In this document: positions 56,217-64,000 of the stretch, one piece after another | Layout of the letters: every line of letters begins with the position of its first letter | How positions within the stretch are numbered: the stretch's first letter is position 1 | Notes under the pieces: generated by a model | What the model was told of the DNA's origin: nothing | Seen by the model: the letters and a program-made list of their open reading frames with translations, nothing else | The model's database searches: none | Translations under genes and position numbers: made by a program | Source of the DNA: Phycisphaerales bacterium PN19_bin_20 | GTDB lineage: Bacteria; Planctomycetota; Phycisphaerae; Phycisphaerales; UBA1924 | Direction of reading: 5' to 3' | Assembly (NCBI GenBank): GCA_021173225.1 | Contig: JAJOLK010000014.1 | Location: 1 to 64,000, forward strand | Length of the DNA stretch: 64,000 nt

Positions 56217-57560
56217 TCAGGCTGGCTCGATCACTGCGCGGCACTCGCCAAAGCCCAGACGCAGGCCCAGGTCTTGCCGCTCGCACCACGCCGTGAGGAT
56301 GATCTCGTCGCCGTCCTCGATGAACGTGCGCTGCTCGCCGGTGGGAAGCTCGATGGGCTTACGTGGGAGGGGCTTGCCGTCGGGCCCGTTGCCCTGCCAG
56401 GTCTTCTCCAGCAGGCACCCGCGTGCCTCGGGCGTGGGCCCGCTGATGGTCCCGGTGGCCAGCAGGTCACCGGCCTCGAGCGGGCACCCGTTGCTGGCGT
56501 GGTGCGCGACCATCTGGGCGATGGTCCAGTACAGCGTCCGCGCGTTGCCGGTGCAGATCACCAGCGGCGCGGCGCCGGCGGCCCGCATCTTGACGCTGCT
56601 GAGGCTCGCACGCACGTGGACGTCAAGGCCCCAGTCGGCGCTCGTGCGCAGGTACTCAAGCGGCTGCGGGTCGCCCTCTGACCGCTGCGGGCCGGCGACG
56701 CGGAAGGGTTCGAGCTGTGGGCGCGTGACGATCCACGGGCTGATGGTCGTGGCAAAGTTCTTGGCCAGGAACGGGCCCAGCGGCTGGTACTCCCAGGCCT
56801 GCATGTCGCGGGCCGACCAGTCGTTCACCAGCACCAGACCGAAGATCGAGCGGTCGATCTGGTCGATGGGGATGGTCTGGCCCAGCGCGTTGCCCTCGCC
56901 AATCAGCACGCCCAGCTCAAGCTCGTAGTCGAGGCGCTTGGTGGGCCCGAAGATCGGCTGAGCCGCGCCCTCGGGCATCGTTTGTCCGCGTGGGCGCTTG
57001 ATCGGCACGCCGCTAACAACCACCGAGCTGGCCCGCCCGTGATAGCCAATGGGCACATGCTTGTAGTTGGGCAGCAGGGGGTTGTCGGGGCGGAACATGC
57101 TGCCGACCGTGCGGGCGTGGTCGATGCTGGAGTAGAAGTCGGTGTAGTTGCCGACGTGGCAGGGCTCGACGAGTTCGGTTTCGCTCAGGGGCGTCAGGGC
57201 CTTCTCGCGCAGGCGTCGAGCCTGCTGCCCGCCGGGTGCCGCATCAAGCAACCAGGCCTGCACGCGCTGGCGGACCAGCGGCCAGAGCCGCGCGTCGGTC
57301 ATCAGCGCGTTGGCGTTGCCGTGGTGCAGCGCGGCGTGGGCGGCCTCTGCAAAGTCGTCATCGCCCAGCGCGCCGGCGTGCATCAGCATGTCGAGGTTGA
57401 CGACGCGATCACCCACGGCGGTGCAGAGCACCGGGTTCTCCTCTTCGTCAAGAGCGGTGCCAAGCGGGAGGTGCTGGAGCGGGAAGTCTGTGCCCGCTTG
57501 GTGCGCACTGGGAAGCCAGCTTCGGAGGTTGGGGCTGAGGGTTGCGTCGTTGGTGATCAT
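56217..57560 (-). CDS. fahA: Fumarylacetoacetase
   Basis: About 447 residues from ATG 57560. It splits fumarylacetoacetate into fumarate and acetoacetate, the last step of tyrosine breakdown. Family marks: FYSSIDHARTVGSMFRPDN, YHGRASSVVVSG, LDYELELGVLIGEGNALG, LVNDWSARDMQAWEYQPLG and the closing GDEIILTAWCE. Other tyrosine genes are not adjacent. Confidence 0.95.
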   Translation of the reverse strand: MITNDATLSPNLRSWLPSAHQAGTDFPLQHLPLGTALDEEENPVLCTAVGDRVVNLDMLMHAGALGDDDFAEAAHAALHHGNANALMTDARLWPLVRQRVQAWLLDAAPGGQQARRLREKALTPLSETELVEPCHVGNYTDFYSSIDHARTVGSMFRPDNPLLPNYKHVPIGYHGRASSVVVSGVPIKRPRGQTMPEGAAQPIFGPTKRLDYELELGVLIGEGNALGQTIPIDQIDRSIFGLVLVNDWSARDMQAWEYQPLGPFLAKNFATTISPWIVTRPQLEPFRVAGPQRSEGDPQPLEYLRTSADWGLDVHVRASLSSVKMRAAGAAPLVICTGNARTLYWTIAQMVAHHASNGCPLEAGDLLATGTISGPTPEARGCLLEKTWQGNGPDGKPLPRKPIELPTGEQRTFIEDGDEIILTAWCERQDLGLRLGFGECRAVIEPA

Positions 57561-57614
57561 GGCCCGCCAGAGTAGCGGCGTGGGTGCAGGGCCGGGCGCG
57601 CAGACAAGCCAGGC

Positions 57615-58676
57615 TCATGCGCCGAGCATCATCAGCACCTGGTGGCCCAGGCGAACAACGGCTTCTGATCGCTTGCTGTCGGCCTTCTCGTTGCGGTGGT
57701 GCACAATGTGGGCGAACAGGTCGCAAACGCCCTTGTTCATGGCCACAAGGTCGGTCCCGCCCAGGCTGCGGTGCACGCGGGCGAGGGCCTCATCGATGGC
57801 CTTGATCGTTGCGCTGCGCGGCTGCAGCGGGCCGAGCGCGCTCTTTTTCTTCCAGACCTCTACGGGCCAGAACCCGTTGACAAGCTCTGACGCATCGGTG
57901 GGCGCGTAGCCCTTGGTTGCAACCATGTTTGAGACGTCATTTCGGAGCGTCACGGCATTGTCGTTGAAGCGGTTGATCTGTAAGAGCAGATCATTGGCGT
58001 ACCGCTCGACCTGCACCGGCTCGGTGTAAACCGTCACGCTGGGGAGCTTCAGGAACGCCTCAGATCCGCCGGCTTTGAGGCACATCAAGGCCACGCCCGC
58101 GCAGTTCTGAAACCCAAGGGCCTGGTACTTCGGAGCGCTGACCTTGAAGCCCCGCCACCAGTTGTAAGCCGCAACGGGTGAGAGTCCGAAGGTGCTCCCT
58201 CCGGCGCCCATCGCGGGGATACTGACCTTGGACTCCGCCGACTGTCGCCAGTCGTAGATGACGTCCTCGTCGTCGAGGTCGCGTAATTTGGCACTCTCGT
58301 GGTCACGGACCTGACCAGGGCGGGGGTTGGTGATCGGGGCCTTACCGAACTGGGCGAGCGTCTGGTCCCACTCCGCGGGGTACGGGACGTTGTTGGCCTT
58401 GCGGAAGCCGACCTCCAGGCGGAAGGCGGTGAGTTTTTGCATCTCGTCACCGGCGTCGTCTTTGTAGTTGGCCTGGAACGCCGCACCCTGCTTTTTAAAG
58501 GCCGACTTTCCCTTGCTCGCGCCGTCCGCAGGCCAGAAGCTGACGTACTCGACCCCGCCGGGGATGGCTGCGTTCTTGATCTTCACCGCGGCGTGCCCGA
58601 AGTGGCTCGTGGGCATGAAGCCCATCTTCTTCACGTTGCGCCAGATGTGGACGACGAACTTGTCGGTGCCGGACAT
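57615..58676 (-). CDS. Unknown protein with a permuted papain-like (NlpC/P60-type) signature
   Basis: About 353 residues from ATG 58676, after a TGGAG site. Near the start, HIWRNVKKMGFMPTSHFGHA (H25/H28) and YVSFWPADG, then FQNCAGVALMCLKAGG with C192. A His-first, Cys-later order is that of permuted NlpC/P60 (YiiX/LRAT-like) enzymes, where the strand after the His carries the YVSFWP-like sequence. It has no signal peptide. The C-terminal part is helical. It could be a cytoplasmic hydrolase or a toxin-like effector; the match is by eye. Confidence 0.5.
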   Translation of the reverse strand: MSGTDKFVVHIWRNVKKMGFMPTSHFGHAAVKIKNAAIPGGVEYVSFWPADGASKGKSAFKKQGAAFQANYKDDAGDEMQKLTAFRLEVGFRKANNVPYPAEWDQTLAQFGKAPITNPRPGQVRDHESAKLRDLDDEDVIYDWRQSAESKVSIPAMGAGGSTFGLSPVAAYNWWRGFKVSAPKYQALGFQNCAGVALMCLKAGGSEAFLKLPSVTVYTEPVQVERYANDLLLQINRFNDNAVTLRNDVSNMVATKGYAPTDASELVNGFWPVEVWKKKSALGPLQPRSATIKAIDEALARVHRSLGGTDLVAMNKGVCDLFAHIVHHRNEKADSKRSEAVVRLGHQVLMMLGA

Positions 58677-58761
58677 GACAGGGCTCCAGAGTGGGCGCGG
58701 GCGGAAGCTGGACCAAACACTTTGACGGGTCGTTAGCAGGTTATCCGAAGCTCAATCGTTG

Positions 58762-58814
58762 AAGTTGCGCGCAGGCCACCCGAGCGCGCCAACATGCGGC
58801 CAAAGGCGCAACTT
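58762..58814. promoter_or_regulatory. Inverted repeat between divergent genes
   Basis: AAGTTGCGC (58762-58770) and GCGCAACTT (58806-58814) form a 9-bp inverted repeat with a 35-bp spacer, in the 218 bp between the papain-like gene and the Nudix gene. It may be an operator or a hairpin. Confidence 0.45.
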
Positions 58815-58894
58815 TAGAGATCGCGGGCGGTGAGCACGGGCCTCGAGGTGATCTACGTCCGCGCTTGGCCGTTTACGCCAACAGGGCCCTACGT

Positions 58895-59437
58895 ATGCTT
58901 GCCGTCGTTACCGATCCCACCCAGTGGTTGGATGCGTGCGAGGCGAGTGCCAGCAATCTCAGAACGTCCTCCATGCTTCCGCGATTCTGCTGCGCCATCC
59001 TGATTGACCCACAAGGCCGCTTGCTCATGGAGCTGCGTCCGCCTAGTGGGGGCGCGCCGCCGCGCCGGCTGACGTGCTTTGGTGGCTCGCGTGAACCGGC
59101 CGAGCCGCCGTTGTTTGCGGTGCGGCGTGAGCTGCGCGAGGAGCTGGCGCTGACTGAGGCGCAGGTCGAGGCCTTGGGTCTGACGACCGACCCGGTGGTC
59201 AAGCTGAGCGTCGAGCGTCCCCGGCGCCCCGACAAGCCCCGACGCCTGATTAAGCTGACGGCGTGGTTCTACGCGGGCCGCGCGCCGGACCCGGAGCTGA
59301 TCCGCACCGAGCCCGGGCACGAGGCCGTCTGGCTGAGCTGGGACGAGCTGCGCGAGGACCCGCGCCTGGCGGCCTGGCATCGCGTGGTGCTGACAGGCTG
59401 GCACGATCGCGCGCCGCTGGTGACCATTCACGAGTAG
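58895..59437 (+). CDS. Nudix hydrolase
   Basis: About 180 residues from ATG 58895; starts at 58865 and 58973 are also possible. The Nudix box is FGGSREPAEPPLFAVRREL followed by REELAL, with the two Glu for metal. The chain opens with FCCAILIDPQGRLLMELRPP. It cleaves nucleoside diphosphates linked to other groups; the substrate is unknown. It converges on fapA. Confidence 0.87.
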   Translation: MLAVVTDPTQWLDACEASASNLRTSSMLPRFCCAILIDPQGRLLMELRPPSGGAPPRRLTCFGGSREPAEPPLFAVRRELREELALTEAQVEALGLTTDPVVKLSVERPRRPDKPRRLIKLTAWFYAGRAPDPELIRTEPGHEAVWLSWDELREDPRLAAWHRVVLTGWHDRAPLVTIHE

Positions 59438-59518
59438 CCAGGGAGTAACCCCACGGGCCGCGCGCGAACAGCACGCGACGAGCTCGGGGATGCAATGGGC
59501 GCGAGAGAGTTGAGCGGA

Positions 59519-61111
59519 TCAGGCGGCGCGCGCGGCGCTGAGCGAGTCGAGCTTGCGGACCCGCGCGTAATGCGTCAGGTCTCCCGAGGGCTTGCCGTCG
59601 GGTGTGCAGAGCTTGGGCTTGGCGCTGCGTGAGTGGGCGGTGATGCGTACCGGCCCGCGCAGCTCTTTGATGAAGTCCACGGTGAACCCGGGGGTAACCA
59701 GCTGCACCTTGGCGTGAATGCGCCCGTACACCGTCACGTCGACGCTCGTTTGCGCCTCAAGCAGGTCGCGCAGTCGTTGAAGCCGCTGCTCGATCGGGCC
59801 AATCTTGTCGATGACGCGGCGGTACTCAAACTCGAGCTCAGTGAGCTTCTCGGCGTCGCCGGCCTTGAGCTTGCCGGCGAACTTGCGCAGCGGCTCGAGC
59901 TGCGCCACAAGCTTCTCGCGCCGCTTGATCATCTGCGGCAGCAGGGCCTCGGCCTGCGCGATCGGGCCCGCCAGCTCACCGATGATCGCCAGCTCCAGCA
60001 CCGTGCTCACGCCCGCCTCCGAGCCGAGCTCGGCGATCTCAACCCGGTCGCCCGCGCGCACGTACCCGCCGGTGATGCACGCGACGGGCGAGAGCAGCGC
60101 GCGCCCCACGCTTAGCCGGCTGTTGATGATCTCTTTGCTCACACGCAGATCGCGCCCGATGACCGCGTCGGCGTTGTTGAGGTACTTGCAGGTGCAGTCA
60201 CGGCCCACGGCCACGCGGCCCTTCTCCTTGGAGGCGACCCCGCCGTGGAACTGCCCGTCGCGACCGGCCCTCAGCTCGGCCGCCTCGACCAGCCCGTGCA
60301 CGACCACATCACGCGCGGCGGTCAGGCGGAACCCGTCTGTCACAGTGCGCCCGACCACAACCGTGCCCGGAAAGTCCACGTGCCCGGTCGCAAAGTCGAT
60401 CGACCCTGGGATGCTGATGACCTGCGAGACCCGCACCAGCGGCGGCGCATGCTCGACCACGCCGGCGCGCTGGGCGAACAGCTCGCCTTGCGGGGTCAGC
60501 AGCAGCGAGTCGTCGAGGATCAGGCGCAGCTTGACGCCCTGACGCGCAAGGATCGTCCGGCCCGTCACGTCGGCCCCGTCCAACCCCACCAGCGGCGGGT
60601 GGACGGTCGCGATGCGCTCGCCCGGCCGTGCCAGTGTGAACAGACCTTTGGTGTAGTGGTCGATCCGCGTCACCGAGTCGCCCTGCGTTGACATTGCGGG
60701 CACGCTGGCTTGATCGCTGGCCTGATGCGTGTCGGGCTCGGTGACACCAGACTGGTTCTGCGTGGTGAGTCCTTCGGCGGCCTGGGTCAGGCGGCGCTCG
60801 CGGTCGCGCGGGTCAAAGCCGGGGCAGAACTCAAGGCGACCGGGCTCGCCGTGCACGGCCTGAGTCCCGCGCGCGATGACCACTCGGCGCGGACCGTTGG
60901 GGTCGGGGGCATCTCGCGCCAGCGTGACGGCCTCACGGATCGCCGCGAGAACTTTGTCGTTGATCTGGACGCCTCGGGTCTGCACAAGGGCCTGCGCGGT
61001 CATTTCGTCGAGAGAACCGGGTGGGAGCGTTGGCGCAAGCTCGATAACAGCCAGCAGGCCGCCGTCCTCGATAAGCACCCGCACGTGCTGGCTGGCGTCC
61101 ACGTCGAGCAT
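59519..61111 (-). CDS. FapA/DUF342 protein
   Basis: About 530 residues from ATG 61111. The middle half is a beta-helix of the DUF342 type (GSIDFATGHVDFPGTVVVG, VVHGLVEAAELRAG, RVAVGRDCTCKYLNNADAVIG, VGRALLSPVACITGGYV), followed by a coiled coil (QMIKRREKLVAQLEPLRKFA). FapA proteins act in cell-wall, flagellar or polar organisation. It is the last gene of the che cluster, 32 bp after cheY, so it may be linked to motility. Confidence 0.85.
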   Translation of the reverse strand: MLDVDASQHVRVLIEDGGLLAVIELAPTLPPGSLDEMTAQALVQTRGVQINDKVLAAIREAVTLARDAPDPNGPRRVVIARGTQAVHGEPGRLEFCPGFDPRDRERRLTQAAEGLTTQNQSGVTEPDTHQASDQASVPAMSTQGDSVTRIDHYTKGLFTLARPGERIATVHPPLVGLDGADVTGRTILARQGVKLRLILDDSLLLTPQGELFAQRAGVVEHAPPLVRVSQVISIPGSIDFATGHVDFPGTVVVGRTVTDGFRLTAARDVVVHGLVEAAELRAGRDGQFHGGVASKEKGRVAVGRDCTCKYLNNADAVIGRDLRVSKEIINSRLSVGRALLSPVACITGGYVRAGDRVEIAELGSEAGVSTVLELAIIGELAGPIAQAEALLPQMIKRREKLVAQLEPLRKFAGKLKAGDAEKLTELEFEYRRVIDKIGPIEQRLQRLRDLLEAQTSVDVTVYGRIHAKVQLVTPGFTVDFIKELRGPVRITAHSRSAKPKLCTPDGKPSGDLTHYARVRKLDSLSAARAA

Positions 61112-61143
61112 GGTTCAGTCCGTAACGCCCTGGGCCGGCCCGC

Positions 61144-61518
61144 TCAGGCGGCCAGCTTGGTCTTGGCGAGCGTCTCGTTGATGCGCTGGCTGAGCAGGTC
61201 TGGGGTAAAGGGCTTGATGACGTAGTTGTTGACGCCGGCCTTGATCGCCTCGATGACCCGTGACTTCTCGCTCTCGGTGGTCACCATGATTGCCGGGGTC
61301 GTCTTGTTGGTCTGGCGGAAGGCCTTGACGAAGCTCAGCCCGTCCATGGTCGGCATGTTCCAGTCAACCAGGATCAAGTCTGGCTGGAAGGCGCCAACCT
61401 TTGACAGGGCGTCCTGCCCATCGCAGGCCTCTTCGATCTCCGTGTACCCCAGCTGTGCCAGGACGGACTTCTGGATGTTCCGCATCGTCTTGCTGTCGTC
61501 GATCAGAAGGATCTTCAT
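61144..61518 (-). CDS. cheY: CheY response regulator
   Basis: About 124 residues from ATG 61518. Stand-alone receiver: acidic pair in LLIDDS (D7, D8), phospho-acceptor D52 in ILVDWNMPTMDG, Thr in IMVTTES and Lys in YVIKPF. It carries the signal from CheA to the motor or an effector. A longer frame to 61713 would be Arg/Pro-rich and crosses repeats, so it is rejected. Confidence 0.95.
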   Translation of the reverse strand: MKILLIDDSKTMRNIQKSVLAQLGYTEIEEACDGQDALSKVGAFQPDLILVDWNMPTMDGLSFVKAFRQTNKTTPAIMVTTESEKSRVIEAIKAGVNNYVIKPFTPDLLSQRINETLAKTKLAA

Positions 61519-61554
61519 CGGGTTCACCCTTGCAGCGTTGCGCGGTCGTTGGAT

Positions 61555-61622
61555 CTGGGGCTGGGTCGGTCGAGGCTGGGTCGGTCGAAGCTTGTTTGGT
61601 CGAGGCCTGGTCAGTCGAGGCT
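61555..61622. repeat. About 15-bp degenerate tandem repeat between cheX and cheY
   Basis: Four to five units resembling GGTCGAGGCTGGGTC in the 116-bp gap. They may space the two genes or lie in the cheY leader. Confidence 0.75.
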
Positions 61623-61634
61623 TGGTGCAGCGTC

Positions 61635-62120
61635 TCAGGCGGCTTGAGCGGCCATGGCCGGGCGTTCCTGAACCGCAATCTCCATGACCACCTCGCCGCA
61701 GTCGGTCATGCACGGGATGGCCACGCAGGGCACGTCCTTCGGACGCGCAACGATGTGCGAGGGGCCGATGATCACGCTCGGGCAGGAGATCGAGACACGC
61801 TTCTTGCCTTGAAAGTGGCCCTTGGCGTTGCCCGAGATCATGTTGGTCAGCTCGCCGATCGCGTCGGCGAAGTCGGGGTTCTCGACAGGCACCTCGTTGC
61901 CGGTCAGCAGTTGCACAATCCGCTGGGCGGTGCTCTTGGGGAAGCTCAGCACGATGTTGCCGGTCACGTCGCCTGACATGCCGATGATTCCAGAGACGTC
62001 GTAGGTCGTCGAGGGCGACTGCTTGATGGTCGGCTCACCGATCGTGACCGGCAGCTGCATCATCGTGCTAAAGACGTGCTGGATCGAGCTGACAAACGCG
62101 GAGATAAACATCGGATCCAT
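61635..62120 (-). CDS. cheX: CheX-family CheY-P phosphatase
   Basis: About 161 residues from ATG 62120. CheX mark: AIGELTNMISGNAKG, with the catalytic Glu and Asn, and the fold GNIVLSFPKSTAQRIVQLL. It removes phosphate from CheY-P and is the likely signal-ending enzyme here. It sits between cheA and cheY on the same strand. Confidence 0.93.
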   Translation of the reverse strand: MDPMFISAFVSSIQHVFSTMMQLPVTIGEPTIKQSPSTTYDVSGIIGMSGDVTGNIVLSFPKSTAQRIVQLLTGNEVPVENPDFADAIGELTNMISGNAKGHFQGKKRVSISCPSVIIGPSHIVARPKDVPCVAIPCMTDCGEVVMEIAVQERPAMAAQAA

Positions 62121-62256
62121 GGTGCTTGTTCCTGTGCCTGCGCGACTCGCCTCGGTGCATCGCTGGAATGGGGATCGGACGATCTGTCAATGAACTTTCG
62201 CGCCCGCCTCTAAATCCGGCTCTTGGCCGATCAATGTTCGAAAGTGGCACCCCGCG

Positions 62257-64000
62257 TCAAGGGGCCGTGACCGCCGAGGCCGCCACTGGCCTGCCCTGGA
62301 CCGGGCCGGCCGCAATCGACGCGCGGGCCTGCTGCTGGGCCATCGCCACCAGGCGCGCCACATCAACGATCAGCGAGACGCCGCCGTCATCGCGGACCGT
62401 CGCGCCGCTGATCGGGCCCGTGTGGTCCACCGTGCTGTCGAGCCGCTTGATGACGACCTCCTGCTGGCCGATCAGCCGCGTGACCAGCAGCCCGACGCTC
62501 GTCTCGCCCACGCTCAGGACGACCGCGAAAGACCGCGGCGCGACCGCCTGGGGCAGCCCGAAGAGCTCGGCTCCGTCCAGCAGCGGCAGCACGCGGTCGC
62601 GCAATCTCATCACGTGCCGCCCGCGGATCGTGCTGACCTGCGTGGGCTCGGGCTTGACGATCTCGGTGATGCTCGAGAGCGGGACGGCGTAGATCTCAGG
62701 CCCGATGGCGACCATCATCGCCGTGACAATCGAGACCGTCAGCGGGATCTTCACGATCATCGCGCTGCCAACGCCGGGCGTGCTCTGGATCTCGATGGTC
62801 CCCTTGAGCTTCTGGATGTTGGTTCGGACCACGTCCATCCCGACGCCGCGCCCCGAGACGTCAGAGAGCTTCTCGGCCGTGGTGAAGCCGGGGGCGAAGA
62901 TCAGCGCACGCTTCTCGCGCTCGCTCATCGCGTCAACCTGGGCCCGCGTCGCGACGCCCTTCTCGACGGCTTTCTGACCGATGAACGCCGGGTCGATCCC
63001 GCGCCCGTCGTCTTGGATCACGATCTGCACGTGCGAGCCCTCGTGGCTGGCGGCAAGGCGGATCGTGCCCAGGCGCGGCTTGCCGGCGCGCTCGCGCACG
63101 TCCGGGGCCTCGACGCCGTGGTCGCAGCTGTTGCGCATCAAGTGGATCAGCGGATCGCCCAGCTGTTCCAGCACGCTCTTGTCCACCTCGGTGTTGCCGC
63201 CCTCGACTACGAGGTTGATGTCCTTGTTGAGCTTGCGGGCCAGGTCACGCACCAGGCGCGGGTACTTGCCAAAGAGCTTGTCCAGCGGCTGCATCCGCGT
63301 CTTCATCACCGCCACTTGCAAGTCGCCCGTCACGCGGTCAAGCGCGCCGGTAGCCTGCGTGACGGACTCGCGGAAATCCTGGTTCGCCCAGCCAGAGCCC
63401 GCGAGCTGACGGCCCAGCGCCGAGACGCGGTTCTTCTGCAGCACAAGCTCGCCAACAAGGTTCAGTAGCGACTCAAGCCGGCCGACCTCAACGCGGATCG
63501 TTTCTTCGAGGCCCTTCTCGCCGTGCTTTTCGGGGTGCTTATCCGCGCCGTGGTCCGCCCCGCCCGCGGCTGGCGCACCGCTGACACCCGGTGCCTGCGC
63601 GCCCTCGACCGGCACGGACGTTGCACCTCTCGAAGCCTCAGCGCTCACGTCAGCCGCGCTGTCACCATGCGCGCCGAGCGCGGGCACCGACGCCGAAGCA
63701 AGGCCCGCCTGCGCGGTCGAGGCCGAAGGTTCATCGTCAAGCAGCCCGAGCACCTCGGCGATCATCGCCTCGATCGGGCGCTGGATCAGCTTGCCCTCGG
63801 CGATGCCCTTGGACTGCAGGCGCAGCACGCCCAGCATCGCAGAGCACCGCTCGGCCAGCCTGCCCGCCGACGCCGCGGGCACGTCCGCCCCCTTGCCGCC
63901 CACGGTCTTGAGCACACCGGCGAGACGCGTCATCGGTGCCACGTCAAAGAAGTCCACACTGCGCTGCAGGGCGTCGGCAAGATCGCTGATGCTGGATGCC
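62257..64000 (-). CDS. cheA: Chemotaxis histidine kinase CheA (partial, cut by right edge)
   Basis: The open frame runs through a GTG at 63957 to the window edge with no stop (reading ...SSISDLADALQRSVDFFDV), so the Hpt N-terminus lies outside. Present: a linker of low-complexity Ala/Pro/Ser near residues 80-150 of the visible part, the dimer helix (VGELVLQKNRVSALG), the ATPase boxes (LMRNSCDHGVE, DDGRGIDP, GRGVGMDVV) and the CheW-like end domain (AVPLSSITEIV, LIGQQEVVIKRL). It phosphorylates CheY. No cheW or methylation gene is inside the window. Confidence 0.96.
   Translation of the reverse strand, partial: ASSISDLADALQRSVDFFDVAPMTRLAGVLKTVGGKGADVPAASAGRLAERCSAMLGVLRLQSKGIAEGKLIQRPIEAMIAEVLGLLDDEPSASTAQAGLASASVPALGAHGDSAADVSAEASRGATSVPVEGAQAPGVSGAPAAGGADHGADKHPEKHGEKGLEETIRVEVGRLESLLNLVGELVLQKNRVSALGRQLAGSGWANQDFRESVTQATGALDRVTGDLQVAVMKTRMQPLDKLFGKYPRLVRDLARKLNKDINLVVEGGNTEVDKSVLEQLGDPLIHLMRNSCDHGVEAPDVRERAGKPRLGTIRLAASHEGSHVQIVIQDDGRGIDPAFIGQKAVEKGVATRAQVDAMSEREKRALIFAPGFTTAEKLSDVSGRGVGMDVVRTNIQKLKGTIEIQSTPGVGSAMIVKIPLTVSIVTAMMVAIGPEIYAVPLSSITEIVKPEPTQVSTIRGRHVMRLRDRVLPLLDGAELFGLPQAVAPRSFAVVLSVGETSVGLLVTRLIGQQEVVIKRLDSTVDHTGPISGATVRDDGGVSLIVDVARLVAMAQQQARASIAAGPVQGRPVAASAVTAP

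Overview
The window is a dense, high-GC (about two thirds by eye, not computed) bacterial chromosome segment with roughly 45 protein genes, one RNase P RNA and one TPP riboswitch. The mix suggests a planctomycete, probably of the Phycisphaerae: a short PEP-CTERM-like tail (PSPAG...LLALAGLAATRRRR), a large VWA membrane protein of the planctomycete type, a four-helix-bundle (23S rRNA intervening-sequence-type) protein, a FapA/CheX chemotaxis cluster, and many lipoproteins and Ala/Gly/Pro-rich tails. This placement is inference; no 16S rRNA is present.

Layout. 1-875: end of a TPR protein and a small membrane protein. 1096-7805: a minus-strand run (exported GH31 alpha-glucosidase, EamA transporter, class I aminotransferase, VOC protein, cardiolipin synthase). 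7853-9893: an RNase HII-like protein with a repeat insertion, then an unknown protein. 9959-16639: HTH-receiver regulator, CTP synthase, a coupled 34-codon small ORF, M42 peptidase, YgfZ, SAICAR synthase. 16719-20504: GH10-like protein lacking the catalytic glutamates, beta-CASP nuclease, ribosomal protein L21 behind a leader hairpin. 20631-26221: lipoprotein, FkbM methyltransferase, and a split accB/accC locus with an intruding four-helix-bundle gene, then an M24 peptidase. 26385-32613: fused iron-type ABC permease, NHL-repeat lipoprotein, giant VWA protein. 32706-35105: thiC under a TPP riboswitch. 35135-41787: three DinB-like proteins, a lipoprotein isoaspartyl peptidase plus cyanophycinase pair, a lipoprotein hydrolase and an AlkD-like protein. 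41870-51488: carB, MFS transporter, recX, PEP-CTERM-like protein, NAD(P)HX dehydratase, transglutaminase. 51633-59437: TatD, RNase P RNA, a large secreted unknown protein, methyltransferase, fumarylacetoacetase, a papain-like unknown, Nudix. 59519-64000: che operon (cheA cut by the right edge, cheX, cheY, fapA).

How genes work together. The best-supported local modules are: (i) exported isoaspartyl peptidase plus cyanophycinase, a likely two-step cyanophycin degradation pair; (ii) cheA-cheX-cheY-fapA, a phosphorelay with its CheX phosphatase; (iii) accB and accC of acetyl-CoA carboxylase, interrupted by a cassette; (iv) TPP riboswitch-thiC, with the Shine-Dalgarno built into the aptamer end. 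Pyrimidine (pyrG, carB) and purine (purC) genes are scattered rather than clustered. In-frame 12- and 15-bp tandem repeats recur in many genes and appear to be a genome habit.
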